A stretch of 60,000 nucleotides of DNA from Branchiostoma floridae. Its lineage: Eukaryota > Chordata > Leptocardii > Amphioxiformes > Branchiostomatidae. Below the pieces are notes generated by a model that was not told where the DNA came from, did not search any database, and saw only the letters and a list, made by a program, of their open reading frames with translations. The translations under genes were made by a program, and so were the position numbers. Below, in pieces: positions 50,601 to 56,246 of the stretch. The number at the start of each line of letters is the position of its first letter. Positions within the stretch are counted from its first letter, which is position 1. The stretch covers positions 28,858,917-28,918,916 of the forward strand of contig NC_049981.1 of the NCBI RefSeq assembly GCF_000003815.2. The letters are read 5' to 3'.

Positions 50601-52844
50601 TGTTTGAATTAATATGTGTTATTTTCAAAAGTACTTCTATGGAGAGAGCAGTTGAGAAGGAAGATGACGTACTGCTGAATGTACTTGAATTTTTGCCAGT
50701 CAGGGTTAAAAGGAGGGATTTGAATAAAAGAGCTTTTTACTTTGACATTTTAATCTATATCTTTATCCATTTGGTACCATTGTAGCTGTTCATAATTTTT
50801 ATGTAGAAAAATGTATTAAGTAACGATGATATAGCAATCTTTTGGAATAAAGCATTCATTATCCTGCTATGCGGACTATATATTTAAAATGCATACATAT
50901 ATCATAAAGCTATAAAAAACTGCTGTTGAGTGATGTAAAGATAATAGTTGATTATTCATTGTGACAAATTAAGTGTCTAAAGATGATACAAAAACCACAA
51001 GATAGTAAAATGTATTGTAGATCTTTTGTTTATATGTATTTATAGTTTTAAAAACATTCTTGATTTATTGAGTCTGTCTTTTCTTTCTTGGTCTAGATAT
51101 GTTGAGAGCTTCTTAGATCTACACATTTTCAGCACCCACCAATCTACATTTTTGTAATCTATCCTCAAAATTATACACCTATCAGTTACATACATACACG
51201 TAGCTCAGACATTTTTGTTGTTGTAGATGAACACTTATTGTACCGTTCCATGCAAAGTAGTCTTGTTATTTGGAACACTGTAACAACACAGTCAAGTCGA
51301 AATAGTGTGAACTTATGAGTAGTTTTTCAAGAAATTGTTCAGGCACTCGTTGTGCTATCTGGCTCCAAATTATACTGGTTATACCATGTATAACCTTGAT
51401 TCACCACTCAATAACCAGTAACACTACTCATTTCCTAACATGCACGCACAATTTCCCGTCTCGTTGAAGTGCGCCAGCAGCACCAACGGCCACCACGGCT
51501 CCCAGCGGCGTGGGACGTCCTGCCGACCAGAGGAGACGAGTCGTCCGCGGAGACCGCCAGGACCGCAAGGCCAAGCCCATTGTCTACGCCAAGATGGGGG
51601 CCGCAGGGTCCAGGACTCCCCTTTGTGACAGCTGCAACCAGATCATCAGGTGCATATACTCACTTGTATACATTACACAATGTAAGAAGCTCAAACCAAG
51701 GCTAGGAAGGCCACGTGAAGGCCTCCTCAGTAGTCTGGTAGATGACTGCAAGCTACATCTGAACCAGAACATTAGACTTGAGACTCATATGTTAAGATAC
51801 CTAAGGGAAACAGCAGCAAACAGAAGACGATGGGAAGAATTGTACAAAGATCTAGACGTACACTGATTTGGTTATCAATGACTATCTGACTGTCTATCTA
51901 TAACTAAGAACAGTTATTATCATTATTATATACATTACACAATCAGGTTTAATTGTCTTTACAGTTGTTCCCTGTTTTTGTAAGGGCTAGATAGATGTTG
52001 TGGCTTGATGGCAACAAAAAGTTGGCACATTACTTGTGGAAGTGACAATAATCTTCAGGAAGATGACCTATGTAGTACATAACTATTGCTTCAAAAATTG
52101 TGGGTTTTGGCTGATATGGCTGTCCATGGTATCTCAGTCTCTACAAAGAAAGTTAACCCGTAAATAGTTTCATCAGGTTGGTAGATCAATCGAACAAAGT
52201 CGTCATCGTTTCACAACCTTCTTTTATTCTTCCGTAGACGTTTCGGTGACTGTCACCTTCATCAGTACAAAATGAAACATACTAACGTTATCGGTGCGAT
52301 ATGAACTATACAAAGTGCAATCCGAACTTAACCTATTGTATTGTGACGTCACAAAGTGGCAAGGATGATTAACGTATCACGTTCGAGAACATTCCATGTC
52401 AAGTAATCACGTCACAATACAATAGGTTAAGTTTGGATTGCACTCTGTATTGTTCATATCGTACCGATAACGTTAGTATGTTTCATTTTGTACTGATGAA
52501 TGTGACAGATAGTCGCCGAAATGTCTACGGAAGAATAAAAGAAGGTTGTGAAACGATGAAGACTTTGTTCGAAAGAAAGTTAACATTTTAATTTCATGCA
52601 GTGGGGCTTCAACGTGGGTTGTGACTGCTTTTTCTAAAAAATCCTTGTCATGTCGTACACCAGGGGTCCGTTTGTGGTTGCCATTGGCCGGTGCTGGATG
52701 CCTGACTGTTTCACGTGTGCTCACTGTAAGTGTAACCTGATCGAGATGGGCTTCGTGGAGGAGGAGGGCCAGCTCTACTGTTCCACGCACTACAAGGAGT
52801 TCTTTGCCCCTCTGTGTGGCAAGTGTAACGAGCCCATTGCTGAG
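20524..52844 (+). CDS. ALP/Enigma-family PDZ-LIM protein (LDB3/ZASP, PDLIM-like), 3' partial
   Basis: Eleven exons join in phase to 731 codons and run past the last exon seen. Residues 1-85 form a PDZ domain with the PWGFRL loop typical of the ALP/Enigma family, which binds alpha-actinin and anchors at Z-disc or stress-fibre sites. A Pro/Ser/Thr-rich linker follows, then ZM-like motifs at about 303-328 and 364-390, an SRSFRLLQ segment at 450-457 and a charged helix at 466-503. An ALP-type LIM starts at Cys537 and an Enigma-type LIM at Cys663. The remaining two Enigma LIM domains should lie beyond the window. The host role as an actin/Z-disc scaffold is family knowledge. Orthology lies between LDB3, PDLIM5/7 and PDLIM1/3. 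Confidence 0.92.
21371..21417 (+). repeat. left inverted arm upstream of the transposase ATG
   Basis: The 47 bases match 28893-28939 in inverse orientation with identical spacing of the conserved blocks. The arm ends 20 bases before the transposase start, so it probably holds the promoter or the transposase binding site. Confidence 0.7.
21437..21589 (+). CDS. transposase exon 1 (THAP N-terminal part)
   Basis: The ATG at 21437 opens [18 protein letters not shown], a classic THAP start with the first Cys pair. There are 51 codons, and donor GTATTT follows K51. Confidence 0.88.
21437..24069 (+). CDS. THAP-domain DDE transposase (HTH_Tnp_4/DDE_Tnp_4 type), 477 aa
   Basis: Three exons (21437-21589, 22570-22730, 22950-24069) join in phase. 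Residues 1-90 form a THAP zinc finger: Cys7 or Cys6, Cys11, Cys59, His62, with the AVPTIF-like box GVIPSVF. A coiled coil spans about 143-168 ([20 protein letters not shown]). A helix-turn-helix follows near 250-272 ([17 protein letters not shown]). The DDE nuclease comes last, with Asp313 (LDCTE), Asp388 (ADKGF) and Glu435 ([10 protein letters not shown]). It should bind the element ends and catalyse transposition in the nucleus. No frame break or missing catalytic residue is seen. A domesticated host gene is the alternative, but the convergent YqaJ partner and inverted arms argue for a transposon. Confidence 0.88.
22570..22730 (+). CDS. transposase exon 2 (THAP C-terminal part)
   Basis: Acceptor TTCTAG; encodes [14 protein letters not shown] with the CSEH zinc ligands, then the GVIPSVF box. 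The exon ends in phase 2 before GTAAGA. Confidence 0.88.
22950..24069 (+). CDS. transposase exon 3 (coiled coil, HTH, DDE)
   Basis: Acceptor GTATTTCAG; the first base completes the split Asp codon. The open frame of 372 codons to TAA at 24067-24069 contains the coiled coil, helix-turn-helix and all three catalytic acids. Confidence 0.92.
24085..24470 (-). pseudogene. inverted fragment of the same transposase
   Basis: Read on the minus strand, 24085-24133 repeats the end of the transposase gene (ccacatttttgatggag as at 23968). Around 24415-24455 it encodes [12 protein letters not shown], almost identical to residues 390-401 of the intact transposase. The intervening sequence is degraded. It is the remnant of a second copy in opposite orientation, directly after the intact gene. 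Confidence 0.75.
24553..24700. repeat. two direct copies of a 50-60-bp segment
   Basis: The block starting gagggcaccaaattttct appears at 24553 and again at 24647, a period of 94 bases, with a few substitutions. No function is evident. Confidence 0.7.
24701..26180. other. AT-rich region between the convergent transposon genes
   Basis: This probably holds the facing 3' UTRs. Plus-strand AATAAA signals occur at 25205-25210 and 25706-25711 and could serve the transposase transcript. No further reading frame is recognised. Confidence 0.5.
26181..27431 (-). CDS. SWIM-YqaJ exon 3 (SWIM and nuclease)
   Basis: The acceptor (minus strand) is TTCACAG; the exon opens [20 protein letters not shown] with the SWIM cysteines and runs 416 codons to its stop. 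It is phase 0 with exon 2. Confidence 0.88.
   Translation of the reverse strand, partial: VSLTDAEIIHSSQCECKAGNGHCSHIIGLLYMVCHFQKLGLQSVPAVHSKTSLPQTWHVPSRTEGLTPKPVDSLNISKVKPVQQPSKRRRVSEGLVPKVYCPVPTPIPWAPFTASLLEQLQSIKSNAQITKVLPQSQNTPTVSTKFGPVPLGSPISYQQRLELKDGDIIKHPSHPTFPTFALPPLESTFSYVLRQAEQEMFLGLHVTEEQALEVELNTREQSHSKLWHDVRKNRITSSVFKQVCSRQGDHDSLALRLLTSKGIQTSAMKFGIEHEPEAAKLYSEVTGNNVYLSGFVINPSAPHLGASPDRKVYDPNSETPHGLLEIKCPDKDSFYSCPYLKKQNNGTYKLKSTHSYYYQVMGQMGLTGEKWCDFLVKCRDDYHLERIAFNEDLWCSMKTALDSFFFLFHLPQMCKN
26181..28881 (-). CDS. SWIM zinc finger plus YqaJ-type exonuclease, transposon-encoded, 503 aa
   Basis: Three exons on the minus strand (28881-28713, 28016-27925, 27431-26181) join in phase. 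The N-terminal motif [16 protein letters not shown] and the segment [16 protein letters not shown] are typical of metazoan SWIM-YqaJ proteins. A SWIM finger follows at residues 101-112, spaced CEC..6..CSH. The C-terminal half is a YqaJ-like PD-(D/E)XK nuclease: Arg321 (RITSS), Glu360/362, Asp396 (GASPD), Glu412 and Lys414 (LEIKCP), Gln446 (YYYQVMGQM). Such domains resemble phage lambda exonuclease. A role in processing DNA ends during transposition is a hypothesis. All key residues are present. Confidence 0.85.
27925..28016 (-). CDS. SWIM-YqaJ exon 2
   Basis: The exon is 92 bases, from acceptor GATAG to donor GTTTGT on the minus strand. It encodes [20 protein letters not shown] and [10 protein letters not shown], restoring frame exactly between exons 1 and 3. 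Confidence 0.82.
28390..28660 (+). other. GC- and CpG-rich patch in intron 1 of the SWIM-YqaJ gene
   Basis: Base composition changes sharply from the AT-rich surroundings. A plus-strand frame reads [20 protein letters not shown] then [18 protein letters not shown], which could be a scrap of a retroelement ORF, but there is no start and no family match. It may also be a CpG island near the 5' end of the minus-strand gene. The sequence gttaccgccacggtaac inside it is near-palindromic. Confidence 0.35.
28713..28881 (-). CDS. SWIM-YqaJ exon 1
   Basis: The ATG at 28881 lies in AAAATGGCG context. It encodes [15 protein letters not shown] and ends HDVE plus one base, before donor GTACGT. A longer start at 28983 is possible but would run through the inverted arm, so the inner ATG is preferred. 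Confidence 0.8.
28893..28939 (-). repeat. right inverted arm upstream of the SWIM-YqaJ ATG
   Basis: This is the inverse counterpart of 21371-21417. It ends 12 bases before the SWIM-YqaJ ATG, mirroring the position of the left arm relative to the transposase ATG. Confidence 0.7.
30903..31080. mobile_element. Tc1/mariner (pogo-like) MITE with TA target site
   Basis: The termini are CAGTCAAACCTGT and ACAGGTTTGACTG, both flanked by TA (30901-30902 and 31081-31082). The interior repeats a GGCCACTAT-GACAGGTGGCC unit twice. Termini beginning CAGT and a TA duplication are typical of pogo-type Tc1/mariner MITEs. It lies 115 bp before the acceptor of PDZ-LIM exon 2. Confidence 0.8.
31196..31347 (+). 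CDS. PDZ-LIM exon 2 (PDZ C-terminal half)
   Basis: Acceptor CTCATAG; encodes [20 protein letters not shown] and then the helix [20 protein letters not shown], completing the PDZ fold. It ends in phase 2 before GTACAT. Confidence 0.92.
31348..36801 (+). other. intron 2 of the PDZ-LIM gene
   Basis: This 5.5-kb intron holds one MITE at 34849-35211. Otherwise I see only AT-rich sequence and no supported gene or RNA. Confidence 0.8.
34849..35211. mobile_element. MITE with TIR CCACACCAATTTAATTTCTTGG
   Basis: Both ends carry the inverse of ccacaccaatttaatttctt, extending through ggttca.ggatt. The flanks have the direct repeat TCTGAGG (34842-34848 and 35212-35218). The length is 363 bp, with no coding capacity. 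A 7- to 8-bp duplication fits hAT-like mobilisation. Confidence 0.75.
36802..36877 (+). CDS. PDZ-LIM exon 3
   Basis: Acceptor TTTCTACAG; the first base completes the split Arg codon, giving [15 protein letters not shown] and ending SAQPV before GTAAGG. Using this AG gives phase 0 at the end, which matches exon 4. An alternative acceptor two bases later would open a different frame ([10 protein letters not shown]) but would not join exon 4. Confidence 0.75.
36878..38652 (+). other. intron 3 of the PDZ-LIM gene
   Basis: The intron runs from GTAAGG to a TTTTACAG acceptor. No feature is recognised. Confidence 0.75.
38653..39320 (+). CDS. PDZ-LIM exon 4 (linker and first ZM motif)
   Basis: The exon is 668 bases. 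It encodes a Pro/Ser/Thr/Ala-rich, probably disordered linker with the repeat GLYNPTPT twice in tandem and a related VNKLYNST. The end carries the ZM motif [20 protein letters not shown]. It ends in phase 2 before GTTAGT. ZM motifs bind the alpha-actinin rod in ALP/ZASP proteins (family knowledge). Confidence 0.9.
40536..40667 (+). CDS. possible Pro/Ala-rich cassette exon of the PDZ-LIM gene
   Basis: The open frame reads [16 protein letters not shown], then about seven PA dipeptides and [14 protein letters not shown]. With acceptor AGAG at 40532-40535 and donor GTACAA at 40668 it has phase 2 at both ends, exactly what intron 4 requires, so it could be included as 44 extra residues. The polypyrimidine tract is weak, and the GC-rich repeat could be chance. 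Confidence 0.45.
41925..42242. mobile_element. hAT-like MITE (CAGGGCTCGAAAT ends)
   Basis: The ends are CAGGGCTCGAAAT and ATTTCGAGCCCTG, with several copies of gtgcaccca inside. Flanks carry an imperfect repeat (cagtaa and tagtaa). CAGGG ends are characteristic of hAT elements. Confidence 0.75.
42801..43010 (+). CDS. PDZ-LIM exon 5 (second ZM-like motif)
   Basis: Acceptor CACTTCAG; encodes [18 protein letters not shown] and then the ZM-like [20 protein letters not shown]. It is phase 2 at both ends (donor GTAAGC). GC content is much higher than in the flanking introns. Confidence 0.9.
44158..44253. mobile_element. 96-bp foldback MITE, CCTGAGTACCATCC ends
   Basis: The two arms of about 43 bases are complementary with a few mismatches (gtagtgaccgctgg pairs with ccagcggtcactac) around a short loop. 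CCAG flanks both sides (44154-44157 and 44254-44257), a possible 4-bp duplication. Confidence 0.65.
45034..45117 (+). other. upstream in-frame alternative start of exon 6
   Basis: A second acceptor (CTCAACAG, exon from 45034) lies exactly 84 bases before the main one and keeps frame. The two starts encode KPSTDDTSS and KPGTVDTSS, and the sequences before both acceptors (tgtcg..tctcctc..acag) are alike, so the boundary seems duplicated. The extra 28 residues continue [19 protein letters not shown], which looks intronic. Confidence 0.5.
45118..45302 (+). CDS. PDZ-LIM exon 6 (SRSFR segment)
   Basis: The exon encodes [20 protein letters not shown], then a Pro-rich stretch and [16 protein letters not shown]. 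This corresponds to the VDSASPVYQ...SRSFRIL segment of vertebrate LDB3/PDLIM5. Acceptor CACACAG; ends in phase 1 before GTAGGG. Confidence 0.88.
45303..46197 (+). other. intron 6 of the PDZ-LIM gene
   Basis: The intron runs from GTAGGG to TTGTTACAG. No feature is recognised. Confidence 0.75.
46198..46311 (+). CDS. PDZ-LIM exon 7 (charged helix)
   Basis: The exon encodes [20 protein letters not shown], then [17 protein letters not shown], a Glu/Arg/Gln-rich sequence likely to be helical or coiled. Phase 1 at both ends fits exons 6 and 8 exactly. Confidence 0.85.
46312..47990 (+). other. intron 7 of the PDZ-LIM gene
   Basis: The intron contains the hAT-like MITE 47596-47919, which ends 71 bases before the next exon. 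Nothing else is recognised. Confidence 0.75.
47596..47919. mobile_element. hAT-like MITE (CAGGG...CCCTG) next to exon 8
   Basis: The ends are CAGGGATAAACAAG and CTTGTTCAACCCTG, flanked by TGTTAC on both sides (47590-47595 and 47920-47925). The motif gggcaagt(g/a) recurs several times inside. Confidence 0.7.
47991..48114 (+). CDS. PDZ-LIM exon 8 (start of the ALP-type LIM)
   Basis: The exon encodes [20 protein letters not shown], then [20 protein letters not shown] with the first zinc-binding Cys pair. It begins by completing a split Glu codon and ends in phase 2 before GTAAGT. Confidence 0.92.
48132..48477. mobile_element. hAT-like MITE (CAGGGTTCTAGCTAG) with 10-bp direct repeats
   Basis: The ends are CAGGGTTCTAGCTAG and CTGGCTAGAACCCTG. 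The flanks are the perfect 10-base direct repeat CACACCATTC (48122-48131 and 48478-48487). The interior repeats ctacgctaaaat. hAT elements usually duplicate 8 bp, so the extra two bases may be chance or show another family. Confidence 0.8.
49706..50180. mobile_element. hAT-like MITE (CAGGGATCGAAATAC ends)
   Basis: The ends are CAGGGATCGAAATAC and GTATTTCGAACCCTG, with TCCAT on both sides (49701-49705 and 50181-50185). The interior has repeated tgcaagtt/gtgcaattt motifs. It lies 67 bases before the exon 9 acceptor site. Confidence 0.7.
50248..50458 (+). CDS. PDZ-LIM exon 9 (ALP-type LIM, alternative terminal exon)
   Basis: Acceptor GTTGCAG; encodes [18 protein letters not shown], then [10 protein letters not shown] and [19 protein letters not shown], the hallmark end of ALP-subfamily LIM domains. 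Read through, it stops at 50456-50458 after GKTGYMY, giving a 614-residue single-LIM protein. A donor GTACAT at 50446 ends the exon in phase 2 and joins exon 10 in frame. The zinc ligands follow the LIM spacing C-x2-C-x16-H-x2-C-x2-C-x2-C, with final ligands C and D. Confidence 0.9.
50459..51469 (+). other. 3' UTR of the single-LIM form, or intron 9
   Basis: If exon 9 is read through, this is the 3' UTR, with polyA signals at 50723-50728 and 50846-50851. If the donor at 50446 is used it is an intron ending at the GTTGAAG acceptor. Confidence 0.6.
50846..50851 (+). terminator. polyadenylation signal for the ALP-type transcript
   Basis: An AATAAA lies 388 bases after the exon 9 stop. A second lies at 50723-50728. 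Their presence supports a real alternative 3' end here. Confidence 0.55.
51470..51649 (+). CDS. PDZ-LIM exon 10 (linker and start of first Enigma LIM)
   Basis: The exon encodes [20 protein letters not shown], a basic stretch, then [20 protein letters not shown] with the first LIM Cys pair CDSC. Phase 2 at both ends fits the internal donor of exon 9 and the acceptor of exon 11. The donor is GTGCAT. Confidence 0.82.
52237..52265 (-). ncRNA. hammerhead ribozyme motif, left arm
   Basis: On the minus strand: CTGATGA, stem II GGTGA/TCACC, GAAACGTC, with GTA and TAC pairing beside the core as stem I. All core positions match the consensus, including the self-complementary ACGT. Confidence 0.7.
52493..52525 (+). 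ncRNA. degraded hammerhead ribozyme motif, right arm
   Basis: On the plus strand: CTGATGA, stem II GTGAC/GTCGC held by one G-U pair, then GAAATGTC where GAAACGTC is expected. It is the diverged partner of the motif in the left arm and probably weaker or inactive. Confidence 0.55.
52664..52844 (+). CDS. PDZ-LIM exon 11 (first Enigma LIM, continued)
   Basis: Acceptor CACCAG; encodes [18 protein letters not shown], then [40 protein letters not shown] and AE. It ends in phase 0 before GTGGGT, after the first Cys pair of the next LIM. The position that normally holds the zinc-binding His reads Met. Further LIM exons were not found before 60000. Confidence 0.92.
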
Positions 52845-53334
52845 GTGGGTGGGCTGATATGTGTACATGTCCAGGGTTTCTGGCTGAAATCATTTTAGTT
52901 AAGACTTGAAGTGATGTTAGACTGAATTGACAAGTTTCAATGCTTGACTAAATCTCATGTTTTGGAGGTAAAAATATTTTTCTATGTAAGAATAAGTTCA
53001 GAGTTTCTTTTTTGAAGGATGAATAAATCCGACATAGAATGTGTGATTTTATCAACAGTGCAGGTGTTTGTGTTGAAACCAACAGTGCTCATTGTTTCCT
53101 TGATCATGATGATGGGGATCATGGAGAGACTACTGCTTAAGTTATCTGTTACATTCCAAACTTCAAATTAATGGAGATTTTGCATAAAATCTTGCGTAGC
53201 CAATCACAGCTATATAGAGCATCGGACTTTGTGTGACATAACCTGTAATTGTGCTGTTTGCTGCCTGGGTGGTGAAAATGATGTCTTGATGCATGGTGTG
53301 GCCATAGTATCTTTAGCTGGTCCCTGACTGGCAG

Positions 53335-53617
53335 CCGTGGGACCGCGTGGTGCAGTGGTAGCATGTGCGGATCTGCACCGAGAGGTGGCGGGTTCGAATC
53401 CGCCTGCCGTGCCACCGATCTTGTGCCCTTGGGAAAGGCACTTTACACGACTTTCCCGGGGATTACATCATTCACCATGCCCCGGAGAGGAGATAGGCGC
53501 CGCCAGGGGACTAAAATGCCTATTGATACAGCACAACATGCTGTGCTGCCCCTACGGCTAATTAATCAGCCTACGGCTGATTAAAAGGCTATTGGATGAA
53601 TGAATGAATGAAATGAA
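53335..53617 (+). mobile_element. tRNA-derived SINE with 10-bp TSD
   Basis: The 5' end is tRNA-like, with an A-box type tggtgcagtggtagc at 53349-53363 and the B box GGTTCGAATCC at 53391-53401. A body follows with the widespread cccttgggaaaggcacttta block. The tail is gaatgaatgaatg. It is flanked by the perfect direct repeat TGACTGGCAG (53325-53334 and 53618-53627). Confidence 0.85.
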
Positions 53618-54410
53618 TGACTGGCAGCAGGGATCAGGTCTGGAGCAGTGAAAGCCAGAACGACTGGATTTCAGGTTATGGCGTACATGTAGTGGTGCAG
53701 ATGTGAGTTTCAGAGTACAGGATTGACATGTGATTGAGATGTTGCTGGTGTATGAATGCTTAAGATGCATGCTGTTTGTATGGAGTGTGAATGTTGTTTG
53801 GTGTATTTGGTGTGTCAGATCTAGCATTATCATTACTTATTGTTTTTAGATAAACTGTGGGAGTACTACATACATGTATGTAGAGTTTTTAGTGTGTATT
53901 CATCATTAATTGACGAATGTTTTGTTTGTCAGGATGTATTTAGTGTGTCAGACTTGTTGTGCCTTAGTTTTATCATACATAATGTGTGTGTGTATGATGG
54001 TATGATGTGCATCAACAGATTAAGAATGATACCATTGCTTGCTGTGCCTAAAGCACTGATTTTGTTTTCGTTTGTTTTTTATTTATTTTCTGCACCCACT
54101 CCATTGGCATGCTTAATGTTGTGTACATGATGACACCATTGCTTTCATCCACAGACGTCCCGAAAGCTCCATGGTAGCAACGTGCACGTTACAGTGAAAG
54201 CTGTGAGTTGCCTGCTTGCACGCATAGTAGTTCTGCTTCCAATCCGCATGAAACAAGCCGCAATTTAATTCCGGAAAAACAATTTAATTCCGGACTGCAC
54301 GTCAATAACTCAAAAATGCTTTACCCAATCTTGTTCATATTTTTATGGAGTACATAGCAGGGGGTGACTAATACGCGGAACACATTAATAAGTCCCTAGG
54401 GAGAAGTCCA

Positions 54411-54675
54411 ATTATACATAATTATGCTATAATTATACATATTTTTTTCCAGTATACATAATTATACATAACAATTTTTCCAGTATACATAATTATACAT
54501 ATCCCTTTTTACCATTAGACATAATTATACATATCCGTTTTTACTACTATACATAATTATACATATCACTTTTCACTATTATACATAGTAGCCATAACCC
54601 ATTTGGCTGTTATACATAATTATACATATCCCTTTTCACCATTATACATAATTATGTATAATCCTTATACATAAT
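54411..54675. repeat. AT-rich minisatellite, unit about 35 bases
   Basis: About seven imperfect copies share the core ata(c)ataattatacatat followed by ccnttttnaccatt. The region is extremely AT-rich. Confidence 0.8.
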
Positions 54676-55024
54676 ATTTTTCTATGTTTCATACAGTCTT
54701 TTTTGTTCTTTAACACATTTTATATTGACGTTATGACTTATGTGAAAATGTGGTCTTATATTACATGACATTGTGTACCTTAGGCCACATTGATTTGATT
54801 ATATGGATCTCATCCTCTGGGAACTCCAAAACTGATGGGAGTGTGCAAGTAAAAAAAGTTTGACCAAAAAAAGTTGCTTTCATACGGTGAGGATGGTTGA
54901 ACAAATGACTGAGGGTGGGAAAATTTACCATATAGCGTAGCCAGTACATTTCAGGTAAAGCGTAATCAAGCCTAAAATGTTCCGTAAATCGTAGTCTGGC
55001 CTCCCATTTTTTAAGTTGTAGTGT

Positions 55025-55910
55025 GGTCTATCACTTCAATTTGCCCCTTAAAATACAGGAGATGTTGTTTCAGAAGGACAAGATTTTAAAATGTTGCCAG
55101 ACCTCCCTTGCAACGTCTTTAAGCATCGGCCATCGACATGCTGATAATGTATATGGAGGGCGTCACCCTCACAAACATTTTTTTGGTATTAAATAGAAAT
55201 GTCATTGACAAAATCTGCCCATCAAAATGCAGGAAGTATTAGAGGGGAAAGACTTCAAATTTTCCTGGGCCTCCCTTGCGACCCCTTGTCCCTCTGGCTC
55301 CGGTGCTGGAAATGCTGAAAAAAATGTTAGGGTGGGGTGGGGTGTCCTCAACAACCTTTCGTTTTGCATATAGAAATGTCATTATACTTAAGCTTTATAC
55401 AATAGCCAGCAAAATTTCGCTCAGAAAAATTCAGGAAATCGCGATTTAAAGGGTCAGGATTTCAAAATTTCTCTGGGCCTCCCTTGCAACGCCTTGCGCG
55501 CTCGACATGGTAAGATATGTTGGATCCTCAAAACTTTTGTCTGTGAGCGAAATTTTCCCTCCCATCAGTTTTTGCGCTTGCCGCTTGCAATGCGGAGGAT
55601 GAAGGGTTCATGAACCATATGAATGTATTTCTTATCCAAGTCTGTTATCTAGATGAATGTGTAAAGAAAGAATTAATCAAAACTTGACCACTCTCTGGCA
55701 ACTAATAAGCAAATTGAATGTAGCGCCAGACTTCCGGCTTGTGTATTCGATACTCTATTCTCTATTCTACTCTATATTATTTAAAATGCAGCAAATAGCA
55801 TTTCAGAGGGTCAAGATTTAAAACATTTTCCAGGGGAAGCATACCGGAACCCTCTAGGATTTTTGGGCCTCTGGTGAATATGTTGTGCCTTCGGCGCTCC
55901 TCGTGCTGAA
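55025..55910. repeat. diverged tandem repeat, four copies of 170-370 bases
   Basis: The blocks near 55062, 55205, 55430 and 55795 share a pattern: atgcaggaa..., agagggtcaagattt, aaaatttt, then gggcctcccttgcaacgcc. Spacing varies between copies. Function unknown; invertebrate genomes contain similar units. Confidence 0.6.
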
Positions 55911-56152
55911 AATTTTGTCAGCAAAAGTTCACCCCTACGCCCACCCCAAAATGGACCTGCTGCTGCCACCTCTGTGGTGGGAACTCTGCCCCAGCTAAGC
56001 AATGTCATGGTGGCAGCAGACATTGACCCTTTTTCATTCCTCTGGGTTCTGGACACCTTTTTCTTCTCACATTATTGTCATTACTCAGATTTTCATACAA
56101 CAATCCATTGTACAATAGCGTTGACGAATAGGATTGTGCATTATGCTTTGCA

Positions 56153-56246
56153 GCTCCTCCTGAATTTACCGTTAAGCTTTAACAGCCTTCCTGAATTTAT
56201 CGTTAAGCGTTACTCCGCCTCCCGAATTCACCGTTAAGCATTACCT
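56153..56246. repeat. three tandem copies of a 32-34-base unit
   Basis: The unit is cctcctgaatttaccgttaagctttaa, with copies at about 56153, 56183 and 56215 differing by a few bases. Confidence 0.75.

Larger units (their letters stand above)
52158..52571. mobile_element. palindromic Penelope-like insertion with 13-bp TSD
   Basis: Two arms of about 160-165 bases (from 52190, and ending 52571) are inverse copies with modest divergence around a centre of about 50 bases. The insertion is flanked by the 13-base direct repeat AAAGAAAGTTAAC (52145-52157 and 52572-52584). Each arm carries a hammerhead motif, on opposite strands, which identifies the arms as PLE terminal repeats joined head to head. 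No coding remains. Confidence 0.75.
51650..52663 (+). other. intron 10 of the PDZ-LIM gene
   Basis: The reading frame of exon 10 continues open into this intron to 51866 (ending [10 protein letters not shown]), but it shows no LIM residues. The intron also contains a Penelope-like palindrome at 52158-52571. Confidence 0.7.

Noticed and set aside
51650-51866. Open frame continuing from exon 10 to [10 protein letters not shown] as a coding extension
   Set aside because: It lacks LIM cysteines, while the splice at 51649 restores a proper LIM with exon 11. It is more likely intronic or repeat-derived.
53340-53410. A functional tRNA gene
   Set aside because: The A and B boxes are present, but the sequence continues into a SINE body and GAAT tail with a target duplication, and I could not fold a full cloverleaf with an acceptor stem.
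54154-54200. Possible next exon of the PDZ-LIM gene after a CACAG acceptor (TSRKLHGSNVHVTVKA)
   Set aside because: It keeps phase 0 but contains no LIM residues, whereas the preceding exon ends within the start of the next LIM (GKCNEPIAE). It would break the domain.
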